Assembly (NCBI GenBank): GCA_958430865.1
Contig: CAUDNR010001213.1
Coordinates: forward strand, 21,978 to 40,492
From: Entrophospora sp. SA101
Lineage: Eukaryota; Glomeromycota; Glomeromycetes; Entrophosporales; Entrophosporaceae
Direction: 5' to 3'
DNA: 18,515 nucleotides
Part shown: positions 1 through 8,355 of the stretch, piece after piece
How the letters are laid out: every line of letters starts with the position of its first letter
How positions within the stretch are numbered: the first letter of the stretch is position 1
Position numbers and translations under genes: made by a program
Notes under the pieces: model-generated
Database searches by the model: none
The model's input: only the letters and a program-made list of their open reading frames with translations
Told to the model about the DNA's origin: nothing

Positions 1-218
1 GTCTGGCTCTAAAAATTTTATCATGGTCGAAAATTGCTTGTTATATGAAAAATGGAGATTTTTTTTTTTGAAGTGGACGACAATAAATTTTTTCGTGTAA
101 CGTTTATATTGAATGACACTTGATCTGCAATGTCCCACGACTATGCTAATATCAATATTGACAATTATTTGTTTGAATAAAAACGATTTTTGCGGCACAA
201 AAAAATTTATCATTTAAA

Positions 219-474
219 ATGGAAAAATTCTTATGGGAAGAGTATCAATACCATTAATATGATGATGATGGCAATGGTGGTGGTGGTGATGTTGATAATT
301 TTACATGTGAACTAATAAACACTTCCAATAGTTCATTGGCTTCAAGTTCCAATGATTTAAGCAGTGGATCCAGAAGACCTTTAAAAAAACAAATCGTAAC
401 ACTATATTTTTATATATTTTATGACGAATTTAATGAATTTATTAAATTTGTGGTAATGTGAGATTAAAAATAAA
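219..474 (+). pseudogene. possible hAT-type transposase N-terminal relic
   Basis: An ATG at 219 opens a 12-codon frame (MEKFLWEEYQYH) closed by TAA at 255. The same frame then stays open to about 474. It carries an Asp/Gly-rich run, a Ser/Asn-rich stretch and the motif SSGSRRP. In fungal hAT transposases a Ser-rich leader ending in a basic motif like this often precedes the BED zinc finger, but no zinc finger follows here, and the frame decays into AT-rich sequence after about 390. The hAT identity is therefore an inference. What is seen is only a coding-like leader with an early in-frame stop. It could also be chance low-complexity DNA. The rest of 1-659 shows nothing beyond A/T runs and a short ATGA-type tandem repeat near 545-580. 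Confidence 0.25.
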
Positions 475-659
475 AATTAAATGATAAATGCATAGAAATG
501 TATTAACTTTACTAAATATAATAATAATCTAAAAATCTATATTAAATGAATGAATGAATGAATAAATGAATAATGAATGATCTAATTGAAAATAATTGTT
601 CAAAACTTTTAAACCAAATTATATACAATTTGATTCAAAATTCTATGATGATTATTTGT

Positions 660-2273
660 TTAATTGTTCCAAGACAAATAAGTATGATCACCCAGTTTTC
701 TAAAATGAAAAATCATAATAATTAGCTCAATGATATAAAAAAATCATATTACTATTACTATTGTCTATGTAATAATATTTTTGTTACCTTGGCTTGTATA
801 AATGTTTAACAGTAAATACACATCCAAGCAATATACAAAGAATACCAACTCCAATATAAGCATATCCCAAGAAAGGATTTTTACCACCAAGGAATGATAC
901 AGTAGAAATTACAAATGATTTAGTTCCACCATATCTAGTAACAGGAAATTCTTTTTTTTTTTAAAAAAAAAATATTATTAATATTGTTCATTTAACTATA
1001 TATAAATATGCACAAATGAATGGTAAATGATTTTTTTTTTTTTTTGAAAAGGAAACCTACTGTATTCAATTAAAACTTCATAGGTTCCAGCTTTCAATGG
1101 CTCTATTTCATTTTTACCATAAAGCTTTCTGAAGTTAGGTAGACCGGCTGTTCGCATCCAGACTTGAAAAGGTTCATCATTTGAAAGGTCAGGTGGTGGA
1201 TATTCATCTGTGTATGTACCATTAGGATATCTGTCAACCCAATTGGGCGGCGGACGTATTTTACTGTATTCATAAGTTGTTTTGCCATATTTTTGTCTGT
1301 CAGATGGCCATGCTATACCACTTTGATTAAAGTTATATGATTCTTCAACAACATCAAAATTTGATTCACTTAAAAGTGAGAGATTACTGATTGTATCTAA
1401 AATTAAAAAATATATATTAATATGAGATTTTTTAAAATTACAAATGGAATAGCAACAACAACAATCTACTCGATAGTTATAACCTACCATTGAATTGGGA
1501 ATTAGCAATCAAGCCACAAGGATAAATTGGAAGACCATCAGGTGTAACGGCCATTGGTTTACAATCACTTTTTTGTAAAGTTGATGGACTAACAGCCACA
1601 CCTTTCAATTGATCAGAATCGAAACTTTTGACATAACGTCTATGATTTTGGTAAAAATTTGTTAAATAATAATAAAAAAAGACTGGAGGCTCCAGTTGGT
1701 TTGGTATACCAAATCTTATTCTACAACCCCAATAAGGTATCTTTTGGGGGTTAGATTGAAGTGGTACAACAACTTGACGACTCCATTGTGTTGATCCAAC
1801 AGATCCTGAATTCGCTCCAGGAAATGAAGTTTGAATATATTTAGATGGCATTGGTTCAAAAATTGGATAAACTGGAGCTGTTGAATCACAAAATGTATAT
1901 TCAAAGCTAATTTCAGATACCTAAATTTATAACATGTATGGTAATTATATACGAATTAGTAATTAAAAATTATAGAAAAATAAAATGTACTTGTTTCTTC
2001 TTTGATAAATATCTATTTACATTGTTACTAGCCCATAACAATAAACCACCAAGTGGCGCAAAGATGATTCCAACGATAAAAAGAGTTGGTAAAACTGTAT
2101 TTGGTGCAAGAATAGGTTGCCACGCTTTTAATCGTTGTTGTTTAAAGGCGGTATCTAAAACAATGCAAATTCTTTAGAGGTTAAAATCAGAGTATAATTT
2201 ATCTGAAATAAACCTTAAACAAATTCTTCAATCACTAACTTGCAGGTTTACGGCTCTTTGTTTCTGAGGCCAT
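660..2273 (-). CDS. CDC50: CDC50/LEM3 family protein, beta subunit of P4-ATPase lipid flippase
   Basis: Six exons join in frame to 379 residues: 2240-2273, 2021-2154, 1488-1920, 1061-1396, 788-950 and 660-699. All introns are GT-AG. The family runs about 350-410 residues, so this looks complete. The N-terminus reads [20 protein letters not shown]. Next comes the family motif around [18 protein letters not shown], with membrane segment 1 at about residues 33-53. The luminal domain carries four Cys (CDS, WGCR, SDCKP, YPCG) that match the two known disulfides, the motif [11 protein letters not shown], and an NGT glycosylation site. Membrane segment 2 is [16 protein letters not shown], and the protein ends [18 protein letters not shown]50 proteins bind P4-ATPases, which move phospholipids to the cytosolic leaflet in Golgi, endosome and plasma membranes, and are needed for their ER exit and activity. 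The last exon is only 40 nt, but it is fixed by the family ending GDHTYLSW. The start is the first ATG after an in-frame stop region. Confidence 0.93.
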
Positions 2274-3102
2274 TTCGTTTTTTTAATTAATATTAATATT
2301 GAATATTGTAATATTGTGTGAAAAACAATAAATAGTGTAAACATTTTACTTGTTACACTAAATCGGACGAGAACAGCAGCATGACATTCTTTGTTATGAT
2401 TATTAAGAACTGGTCTGCGTAACAATTCAATTTCAATTAAGGGTATGAGGAGCGAAAAAACACTATTATTTGTGTGACTTTTTTTTTACAGATATATTGC
2501 TTGCCACCTTCTCTACATATTGATCCACAGATCCACCACTTATTAAAAGTTATGAAACTTCAAAGATTTAGAAATTTCGAATAAAAATTATTTGTTTTAT
2601 TCACAAGATTTTATAGTAAATTAAGCAGAATTGAAATAAAATAGGCAGAAGAACTTGGGCAGAAATAATGTTTTTAAACGTCGCAGAAATTCATTGTCTC
2701 TGCAATGAAGCAGCAAACTCATCCCTTTTCCCCATGAGTAATAATACCAACGGAAGTAATTTTGATTATTTTAGAGATCTTTCGAAAAGAGATGTGATTT
2801 TAAACAGGGCCCCTAAATACTAATTATACTACAAGAAATTTTCCCCCGAGCAACACAAGTATAACATCTACATTTTTACTATTTAACTTAGTAGGAAGAG
2901 TTTACTTATTTGCGCCAAACATACTAAAGTGTTGGTCATCATTAAACCCTTATAACTTTTCTTTTATTGATTAAAAATCACTGTTATATTATTGCTTAGG
3001 TTATGTAGATTGCAAAAACAGTATCATTTTTGCAATTTCAATATATGGTTTTTGATGCATTTTTAAAGACTTATCGATATTAATATTAATATATATATAT
3101 AT
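2274..3102. other. intergenic spacer upstream of CDC50
   Basis: No supportable gene. The first 200 bases contain the presumed CDC50 promoter on the minus strand, with a pyrimidine-rich tract near 2478-2490. Short open frames here lack any protein-like composition. The stretch 3081-3102 is a TA dinucleotide run that forms the left target side of the MITE. Confidence 0.5.
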
Positions 3103-3354
3103 GGGGGGTTTTCTAGCAAAAACCGGGTATAAGTATAATAAATTTTTTTGAGTGATGATCTTTGCAAAATATGTTACACATATGTTTTTGATATATAAAG
3201 TGAATATTTCAAGCCTTATATCTTGTTATTGTACTAAGTAAATAATGTCTAAAATTTTTACCAGTTATAATCCTAGTGGTATAGACATATATTATGCAGA
3301 AAACTCAATTTTGGTCTAGAGGCCTTATACACGGTTTTTGCTAGAAAACCCCCC
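3103..3354. mobile_element. 252-bp MITE with 31-bp terminal inverted repeats
   Basis: The left terminus at 3103-3133 begins GGGGGGTTTTCTAGCAAAAA. The reverse complement of 3324-3354 gives the same 31 bases with a single mismatch (CCGGG versus CCGTG). The element sits in (TA)n on both sides, which fits a TA target-site duplication as made by Tc1/mariner-type transposases. The interior of about 190 bases has no open frame and is AT-rich, so it is non-autonomous. High TIR identity suggests fairly recent activity. The superfamily is an inference from the TA flanks. The G-run start is not a classical mariner end. Confidence 0.85.
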
Positions 3355-3547
3355 ATATATATAGTTCATTTAGGAATTCACGACCCAAAATTTAAAAAAA
3401 ACTTTGAACCTTCAAATTTGTGATATCTTTTTATCACGCATTTATAATCCTTTGTATTTATATCATCATAATCGATCGCAAGTAAATTATATTTACTTGG
3501 AACGGGCAAGAGTGACTGTTTTTAATGAACCTGGATTCTTGATATTA

Positions 3548-3682
3548 ACCCAATAGGAAAATAATGATTTAACATCGTCTACTACTACCGATACTATTAC
3601 ATTGCTTTCTATTATTATGAGTGCACGGGTGCGGCAAGCAGAAAATGATCGAGAAATTGACAAAAAAAAGATTTACATTGTT
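3548..3682 (+). pseudogene. coding-like relic, unrecognised
   Basis: A frame open from just after a TAG at about 3545 reads ENNDLTSSTTTDTITLLSII, then MSARVRQAENDREIDKKK, and stops at TGA near 3680. The charged segment looks like a real helical protein segment rather than translated intergenic DNA. There is no start in good context, no continuing exon and no family I recognise. A second frame overlaps it (3621-3836) but has unlikely composition. Probably a fragment of a decayed gene or transposon. Confidence 0.25.
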
Positions 3683-3898
3683 TGAAATTAGTAATAGTAT
3701 TTTCATAACTTTAAAGGACAATATCCCAAAAAAATTACTAAGCCAAGTGAGTATGGTTTCTAAGCTAAAAATGCCCTTCAGGGTAGATTGCGCCCATATG
3801 CATTTATGTATTTATACATTTAAAACAGGAAAATAGTGGAATAAATAAACTGAAAATAAATCTTTTCTCGACCATTGCTGTTCTTTAACCTTCAGAAT

Positions 3899-4205
3899 TT
3901 AACTCAACGGTGAATCCAAAGAAGATTTAGATGAAGAAAATGTTGATTTCAATCTAGAGAACATTGAAAAACTCTGGTCACCACTTTCTTCGCTTCATTT
4001 TACTGCTAAATTGTCATTTATTGGAGGAATTAAATATATACGAGATTTTTTAAGTATTATATAAATTATTTGGCCTTTCTCATGATGCCTTTATCATTGA
4101 ATTTATCTTTTGTAAGTATACTTGGGGCACTGGCATCAACAATTGTATTAAAAGATCCTCATCCATATACTGGTTTCGCATATAGTGAATGGAAGCAAAT
4201 AATAT
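3899..4205 (+). pseudogene. coding-like relic fragments, unrecognised
   Basis: Two adjacent plus-strand frames look protein-like. The first, about 3903-4064, is acidic and then hydrophobic: it includes SKEDLDEENVDFNLENIEKL and LSFIGGIKYIRDFLSII, and ends in TAA. The second, about 4083-4205, contains MMPLSLNLSFVSILGALAST and DPHPYTGFAYSEWKQ, and also ends at a stop. They may be parts of one frameshifted gene. I do not recognise the family. The second fragment ends about 30 bases before the outer edge of the large inverted repeat, so it may have travelled with it or been cut by it. Confidence 0.3.
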
Positions 4206-4237
4206 AAAATCAATTATAGGTTATCAGATAATATATA

Positions 4238-4561
4238 AATATTTTTTATATTAAATAGATTATTTTTACATGCGTACATATATACATTTTTATATTTTTA
4301 TATTATTAATTGTTATTAGCTTGATTGATTGATTTTTTATTTTAATGAAAAATATTCAGATCAGTTCAACCAGTTCTATTCATATCTGACACTAAAATCA
4401 TTGGCACCATTATTAATGTATTCCAATGCATCAGGAATTCGGCTTTATTATTTTACAAAGAGAGTGAAGAAAAAACAAATTGTCAGTAATTGTGCAATCA
4501 ATTGTAATAATAATATTTTATTTTACTGTTAATACTTACTTGAAGAAATGTTCTTTGCCAA
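4238..4561. repeat. left arm of a large inverted repeat
   Basis: This segment is the reverse complement of 5124-5483, with roughly 85-90% identity by eye over most of its length and several small indels. It holds the last exon, last intron and 3' flank of an SLC26/SulP gene on the minus strand. The 67-base coding exon differs from its partner at 8 positions. Homology stops abruptly on the inner side at the bases TTTGCCA near 4561. The outer edge near 4238 is approximate because it fades into AT-rich DNA. Confidence 0.9.
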
Positions 4562-5136
4562 CTTTCTCTATGATTCCTGCACCTTCAAACATTTTCTTTT
4601 GATTAGAACGTAATTTCACAAAATAAACATTTACATCACGAAGATGATATGCCTCCACTATTTCAAAAAGAATTTGTACAGCACTAAATAAATATGTATA
4701 TATTACGTATATATTAATTAGTAATGCATTTTTATAATTTTTTTTAATAATTTAATAATTTAATGTTAACCTGGCATCAATCCCTTCCATCGTTTCAATA
4801 TCAAATATCACATTTCTAACAGGTGACATTCTTGCATCTTCTGATGGATGAACACTCATGTCTCCGAATTCTTCTAGACGTCTAAGACGATCTTTAAGTT
4901 GTCCAGTATTAGCAAAATATAAAGGTTCGGATATTTTAATCACTAAAACCCCTTCAACATGTTCTGCCTGGTCTGGAAAATCTTTAATTGGTTTAAATTT
5001 ATTAGAGTTGCCGATTCTTCCCTAAATATAAATATTTATTAATTTTAATTTTTTAAAAAAATGTAAATTGATATTATATAATATATAATTTCATACTAAC
5101 CATTATAGTAATACGAGGATAGGTGGCAAAGAACAT
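4376..5136 (-). pseudogene. SLC26/SulP sulfate permease, C-terminal STAS domain only (5'-truncated)
   Basis: Four spliced pieces are clear: 5101-5123 (or to 5136 with a new ATG), 4771-5021, 4540-4683 and 4376-4442. They read YPRITIMGRIGNSNKFKPI, then LVIKISEPLYFANTGQLKDR, FDIETMEGIDASAVQILFEI, YFVKLRSNQKKMFEGAGII and IPDALEYINNGANDFSVRYE before TAG. This is the linker after the last membrane helix plus the whole STAS domain of a SulP anion transporter, a plasma-membrane sulfate carrier. The transmembrane half, about 500 residues in the family, is missing. At 5123/5124 the sequence switches into an inverted copy of the gene's own 3' end. All remaining introns are GT-AG, and the frame is open through the junction to an ATG at 5134-5136, giving a possible 165-residue STAS-only protein. 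It could be a pseudogene, a rearranged gene or a misassembly. Confidence 0.85.
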
Positions 5137-5315
5137 TTCTTCAAGTAAGTATTAACAAATAAAATAAAATATTATTAATATTATTATTATAATTGATTGC
5201 ACAATTACTGACAATTTGTTTTTTTCTCTCTCTTGTAAAATAATAAAGTCGAATTCCTGATGCATTGGAATACATTAATAATGGTAGCAATAGCTTTAGT
5301 GTCAGATACGAATAA
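5124..5315 (+). pseudogene. second SLC26/SulP 3' end, inverted, head to head with the first
   Basis: On the plus strand GGCAAAGAACATTTC (from GKEHFF of the STAS domain) runs into a GTAAGT donor at 5145. An intron follows to the AG at 5247-5248. The last exon, 5249-5315, reads RIPDALEYINNGSNSFSVRY and stops at TAA. It matches the minus-strand paralogue (NGANDFSV, stop TAG) in length, phase and splice sites, but 8 of 67 coding bases differ. No upstream STAS exons exist on this strand, so only the last 30 or so residues of the transporter remain. Confidence 0.85.
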
Positions 5316-5483
5316 ATTGATTGAACCGGTCTGAATATTTTCCATTAAAATAAAAAATCAATCAATCAAGCTAATAATAAATAATCAGCAATTGTGATTA
5401 TAACAATTAATAGCATAAAAAATATAAAAATGTATATACACATGTAGAAATAATCTTTATTTATTTATTTAATATAAAAAATT
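5124..5483. repeat. right arm of a large inverted repeat
   Basis: Reverse-complement partner of 4238-4561. Homology covers the end of a STAS exon, the intron, the last exon and about 165 bases of 3' flank, including the TTGATTGATTGATT block and an ATGTATAT block. It is slightly longer than the left arm because of AT-rich insertions in the intron and the 3' flank. The spacer between the arms (4562-5123) holds single-copy STAS exons. Confidence 0.88.
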
Positions 5484-5520
5484 CTATAGCAACCACTGAA
5501 ATTGTTTCATCATCTTTGTA

Positions 5521-5778
5521 GTGATCGTTTATATATTGTACATAAAGAGTTTTTGCAAAGCCATCAAAAAAATCAAATATCATGTGATACGTTATCATTA
5601 TCGTATATCAATTCATTATTATTTGTTACCAAATGTTGAAAATGTTCTCACTTTCAAAGGAAATTCATATGAAAGCTTCTTTGAACAAAGACTCGCTCAA
5701 ACAAAAATTACATGCACACAAAATCACATAATCAAATACGACGAGTTTACGAATGAATGTGCGACATATTTGATTTAA
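5521..5778 (+). other. 85-codon open frame, unrecognised, possibly a relic
   Basis: The frame begins with GTG rather than ATG, so its true start is not visible. The second half (NVLTFKGNSYESFFEQRLAQ, then TKITCTQNHIIKYDEFTNEC) has balanced, protein-like composition. The first half is Ile/Tyr/Lys-rich and looks like intergenic DNA. It stops at TAA in 5776-5778, just before the first RecQ fragment, so it may belong to the same decayed locus. I do not recognise the family. Confidence 0.25.
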
Positions 5779-5794
5779 ACCTCGTGAATGGTGA

Positions 5795-5998
5795 TACCGA
5801 AAGACAAGTGGTGTGAGCAGGTCGATTGGAAATCCTGCCCAATGTATTCTCTATTATTCATTAATGACTACAACAAATTAACCAAAAAAGATTATGAAAA
5901 ACCGCAACAATTAATTACGTTGCATAACGATCAAGTTTGTCGCAAGAAACAATTATTGAGCTATATATATATAAAGGAATTGATGAACCTAGTGTAAG
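5795..5998 (+). pseudogene. RecQ helicase fragment A (motif VI to start of Zn-binding region), frameshifted
   Basis: In one frame, 5795 onward reads YRKTSGVSRSIGNPAQCILYYS, a decayed form of the RecQ motif VI region YQETGR..RDG.P..CILYY. After a frameshift the next frame gives NDYNKLTKKDYEKPQQ, then VCRKKQLLSYI, which resembles the beginning of the RecQ zinc-binding subdomain (CRRxxLLxYFGE). A stop follows at about 5998. RecQ proteins are 3'-5' DNA helicases of repair and recombination. This piece lacks all upstream helicase motifs and cannot be functional. Confidence 0.7.
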
Positions 5999-6036
5999 TA
6001 ATCCATTATTTACTTGCTTCACCTCTAGAAGGTACG

Positions 6037-6137
6037 TACTACCAGGAAACAGGAAGAACAGGTCGGATGGAAATCCTGTTCAATGCGTTCTCTACTATTC
6101 ATTCAATGACTACAAACCAACCAAAAAGAGAAAATAA
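6037..6137 (+). pseudogene. RecQ helicase fragment B (motif VI), frameshifted duplicate of A
   Basis: The first frame reads YYQETGRTGRMEILF. The Arg-finger motif YYQETGR(T/A)GR is intact. One frame over, the sequence continues as SDGNPVQCVLYYSFNDYKPT before stopping at TAA in 6135-6137. A single indel near GRTG/SDG explains the switch. At nucleotide level it repeats fragment A over roughly 80 bases (ggaaatcctg, then ttctctactattcatt) with substitutions. The two are therefore tandem direct duplicates or two copies inserted together. It is better preserved than A. Confidence 0.78.
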
Positions 6138-6283
6138 GTCACGCCATCTTAATAAATATTAAAACAAAATTATACAAAATGCCCTCTAATCTAAAAACTT
6201 AGTATGGCCTTGTTATTTCAAGCTTATAACACTACAAAGCTTGATTACGATAGAAATTGTTTTACATTACGTATTCAAGTTTA

Positions 6284-6490
6284 GGGTGTTTCAGAATAAA
6301 TCAGTCAGAGGTCGTCAATGAAACGTTGAATGGAAAAGATGTTTTGGTATTACTGACAACTGGTGGCGAGGAAAGTCTATGTTACCGGTTGCTTGCAATG
6401 GTAGAAACTGGAAGAACAAAAGAAGCAAGAATTATAATCAAGTTTATATCAACATTATGTTTGTATGGTGAAAAGAAGCTAATGACAGAC
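6284..6490 (+). pseudogene. RecQ helicase fragment C (motifs 0 and I), Walker A lost
   Basis: The frame reads FRINQSEVVNETLNGKDVLV, then LLTTGGEESLCYRLLAMV and ETGRTKEARIII. In RecQ helicases motif 0 is FRxxQxEAI and motif I is TGGGKSLCYQLPA. Here the P-loop Lys is Glu (GGEESL), so ATP binding would be lost. Order is also wrong: this N-terminal piece lies downstream of two C-terminal pieces on the same strand. After about 6460 the reading decays to a Leu/Tyr-rich tail. The frame is open within 6257-6580. Confidence 0.78.
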
Positions 6491-6685
6491 AAAATCTATC
6501 TATACTTTTCTTTATTTGAAATATTTCAATATTTTTTACGTGTCGTCTCCAGTTTAAATTCATATAATAAGAGTGCGTAATATTCTAGAATTACCTTTAT
6601 TCTTCAAATTAAAATATCCACGTAAAAATTATCGTTATCATTTACTTAGTTAACGGACGATCTGCACACTTTTTTTTTTTGAAAA

Positions 6686-7260
6686 ATGAATTCACCAAAA
6701 AATACAAAAAATAATAAAATAAATAATTCAACTTTTAATCAACAACAAAAAAATAATACAACGACTAAGGCTACCACCAACACATTTTCAAACGCTTTTA
6801 AAAACAAGAAAAAAATTAATAATGAACCATCACCAGCTGTAGTACATACGGGAGAAAACATTCGCATAAAAGAACAAAAAAAAAAGATTATTTTCAAGGC
6901 AGTATTAGATTCGCCGTATAACATTAAATGGTAATTTTTTTTTATGTGAAAGTGAACTAACTGCAAGGGAAAAAATAAATAATTTTATTATTATTATTTT
7001 TAACTGAAAAAGGCCCGAGGTGCCAAAACAGAATCAAGAAATTATATTGGAAGAACTTTGCAAGTAAGTTAATATGATATTATGATTATTATAATTATTT
7101 TTATCTCTTGATAATTTACTTAATGATTAATGGTAATGATAATATGGGGTATACACAGCGTGTTATCAATTGTTGGGGATTATAATAAACAGAAAATAAA
7201 ATATAAAAGATCAAAAAGTAAAAGACCAAAAAATAAACCCAATAATTTAAAGGACTCTAA

Positions 7261-7313
<53 letters not shown>

Positions 7314-8262
7314 CAACAACTGCTACTACATCATCGTCGTCGTCATCAACAACTACGATAGAAGAAGTTAAAATTGAAAGCTTTTCCTCACCAAATCCAC
7401 CAGAAATTTTATCAGATTTGGTAATTGGAATAAATGAAGTAACGAAATATCTTGAAAAATCAATAAGTCAATCTAATAATAACAATCATATGAAATCATT
7501 GATTTCAGCGATTCCAAAAAAAACAAATAACAATGATAACAATGGAAAACATCAAAAACATCATCATCAACCGTTAAACGTAATATTTGTTTGTAAATAT
7601 GATATAAGTCCATCGCACTTATATTCACATCTACCTATTATGGTGTGTTTAGAAGGAAAAGTTTTACTTGTACAATTACCCATCAATTCGATCAACAAAA
7701 TTTCTAATAATATTCATATTAAAAGATGTTGTTGTATTGGTGTAAAGGTATAGTATATGTACTATGAATTTTTAAATATTTTTTTTTAAATTTTATTACA
7801 ATACTAATTATTATTTACAATAAGGATAATTCAAAAAAAGAGTTTAGCAAGTTATTTAATTTGATTAATGAAGGTCAAATAAAACCCATAAAAGCATCTT
7901 GGTTGAAACCATTTGATCAAGAAATAAATAATGGTGACGATAATCAAGAGGATAAAGAACAATTGTTATTATTAAATAAAAAACGTAAATTAGAAGAAGA
8001 CTTTAATTCTAATCTCGATTCTAATAATATTAATACCACAATATCGGTAACAGCGACAGCAACAGTAGTAAATTCTTCTTCCACCACAACCACTAATAAC
8101 ACTAACGAAGATTTCAGTATGAGAAAGAAGGTGAAATACATTCCAACAAATATTAAGCAGCTTTTTAATGCTACATCAAATGATAATAAAGAAAAAAAGA
8201 AAGAAAGAAAATTAAAATATAAAGAATTAAAAAAATTTAATAAAAATAAAAATTCCAAATAA
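6686..8262 (+). CDS. POP3: POP3-like RNase P/MRP protein subunit (Pop3/L7Ae-like fold)
   Basis: Four exons join in frame to 440 residues: 6686-6930, 7013-7063, 7159-7747 and 7825-8262. All introns are GT-AG. The Asn/Lys-rich leader is followed by KKKIIFKAVLDSPYNIKWPE and VPKQNQEIILEEL, which resembles the N-terminal signature of fungal Pop3 (KxVFKPVLDNPF...WP). The core reads LSDLVIGINEVTKYLEK, then LNVIFVCKYDISPSHLYSHL and LVQLPINSINKIS, ending in IKRCCCIGVK, with IKPIKASWLKPF after the last intron. That pattern of hydrophobic strands fits an L7Ae/Pop3-type RNA-binding fold. Pop3 is a subunit of nuclear RNase P and RNase MRP, which process tRNA and rRNA precursors. Yeast Pop3 is near 200 residues. 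The excess here is low-complexity: poly-Ala/Thr/Ser in exon 3 and a Lys-rich tail (KKRKL, KKKERKLKYK) that could be a nuclear localisation signal. The family call is from memory of motifs. Confidence 0.75.
7263..7340 (+). repeat. in-frame trinucleotide microsatellite in POP3 exon 3
   Basis: A (GCA)n run of about 14 units is followed by (ACA)n and then TCA/TCG codons. It encodes poly-Ala, poly-Thr and poly-Ser in succession within the POP3 protein. The tract separates the N-terminal signature from the core domain. It keeps the frame, as expected for a selected gene, and is likely length-variable between nuclei or strains. Confidence 0.9.
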
Positions 8263-8355
8263 AAAAGTCTAAAAAATATTTATTTGTTTTCTATTAATTT
8301 AAATTATTAATTTACATCTATATATTTAACCATTTATCTATTTTCACAATATAAT
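8263..8355. terminator. short convergent 3' region between POP3 and VPS51
   Basis: Only 93 bases separate the two stop codons. On the minus strand an AATAAA hexamer lies at 8279-8284, about 75 bases past the VPS51 stop. On the plus strand the clearest AATAAA after POP3 is at 8444-8449, inside the last VPS51 intron. The two 3' UTRs therefore probably overlap. The hexamers are common by chance in such AT-rich DNA. Confidence 0.5.

Noticed and set aside
2228..2425. 65-codon minus-strand frame overlapping the first CDC50 exon
   Set aside because: It overlaps the real CDC50 start in another frame and has no coherent protein features.
4376..5315. Inverted arms as the terminal repeats of a DNA transposon
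   Set aside because: The arms are SulP coding exon, intron and 3' flank with normal splice sites, not transposon ends, and no transposase lies between them.
6739..6966. 75-codon Phe/Val-rich minus-strand frame
   Set aside because: Antisense shadow of POP3 exon 1. Its hydrophobic look comes from Lys/Asn codons read in reverse.
7944..8258. 104-codon Leu/Phe-rich minus-strand frame resembling a membrane protein
   Set aside because: Antisense of the Lys/Asn/Thr-rich POP3 last exon, so the hydrophobicity is a composition effect.
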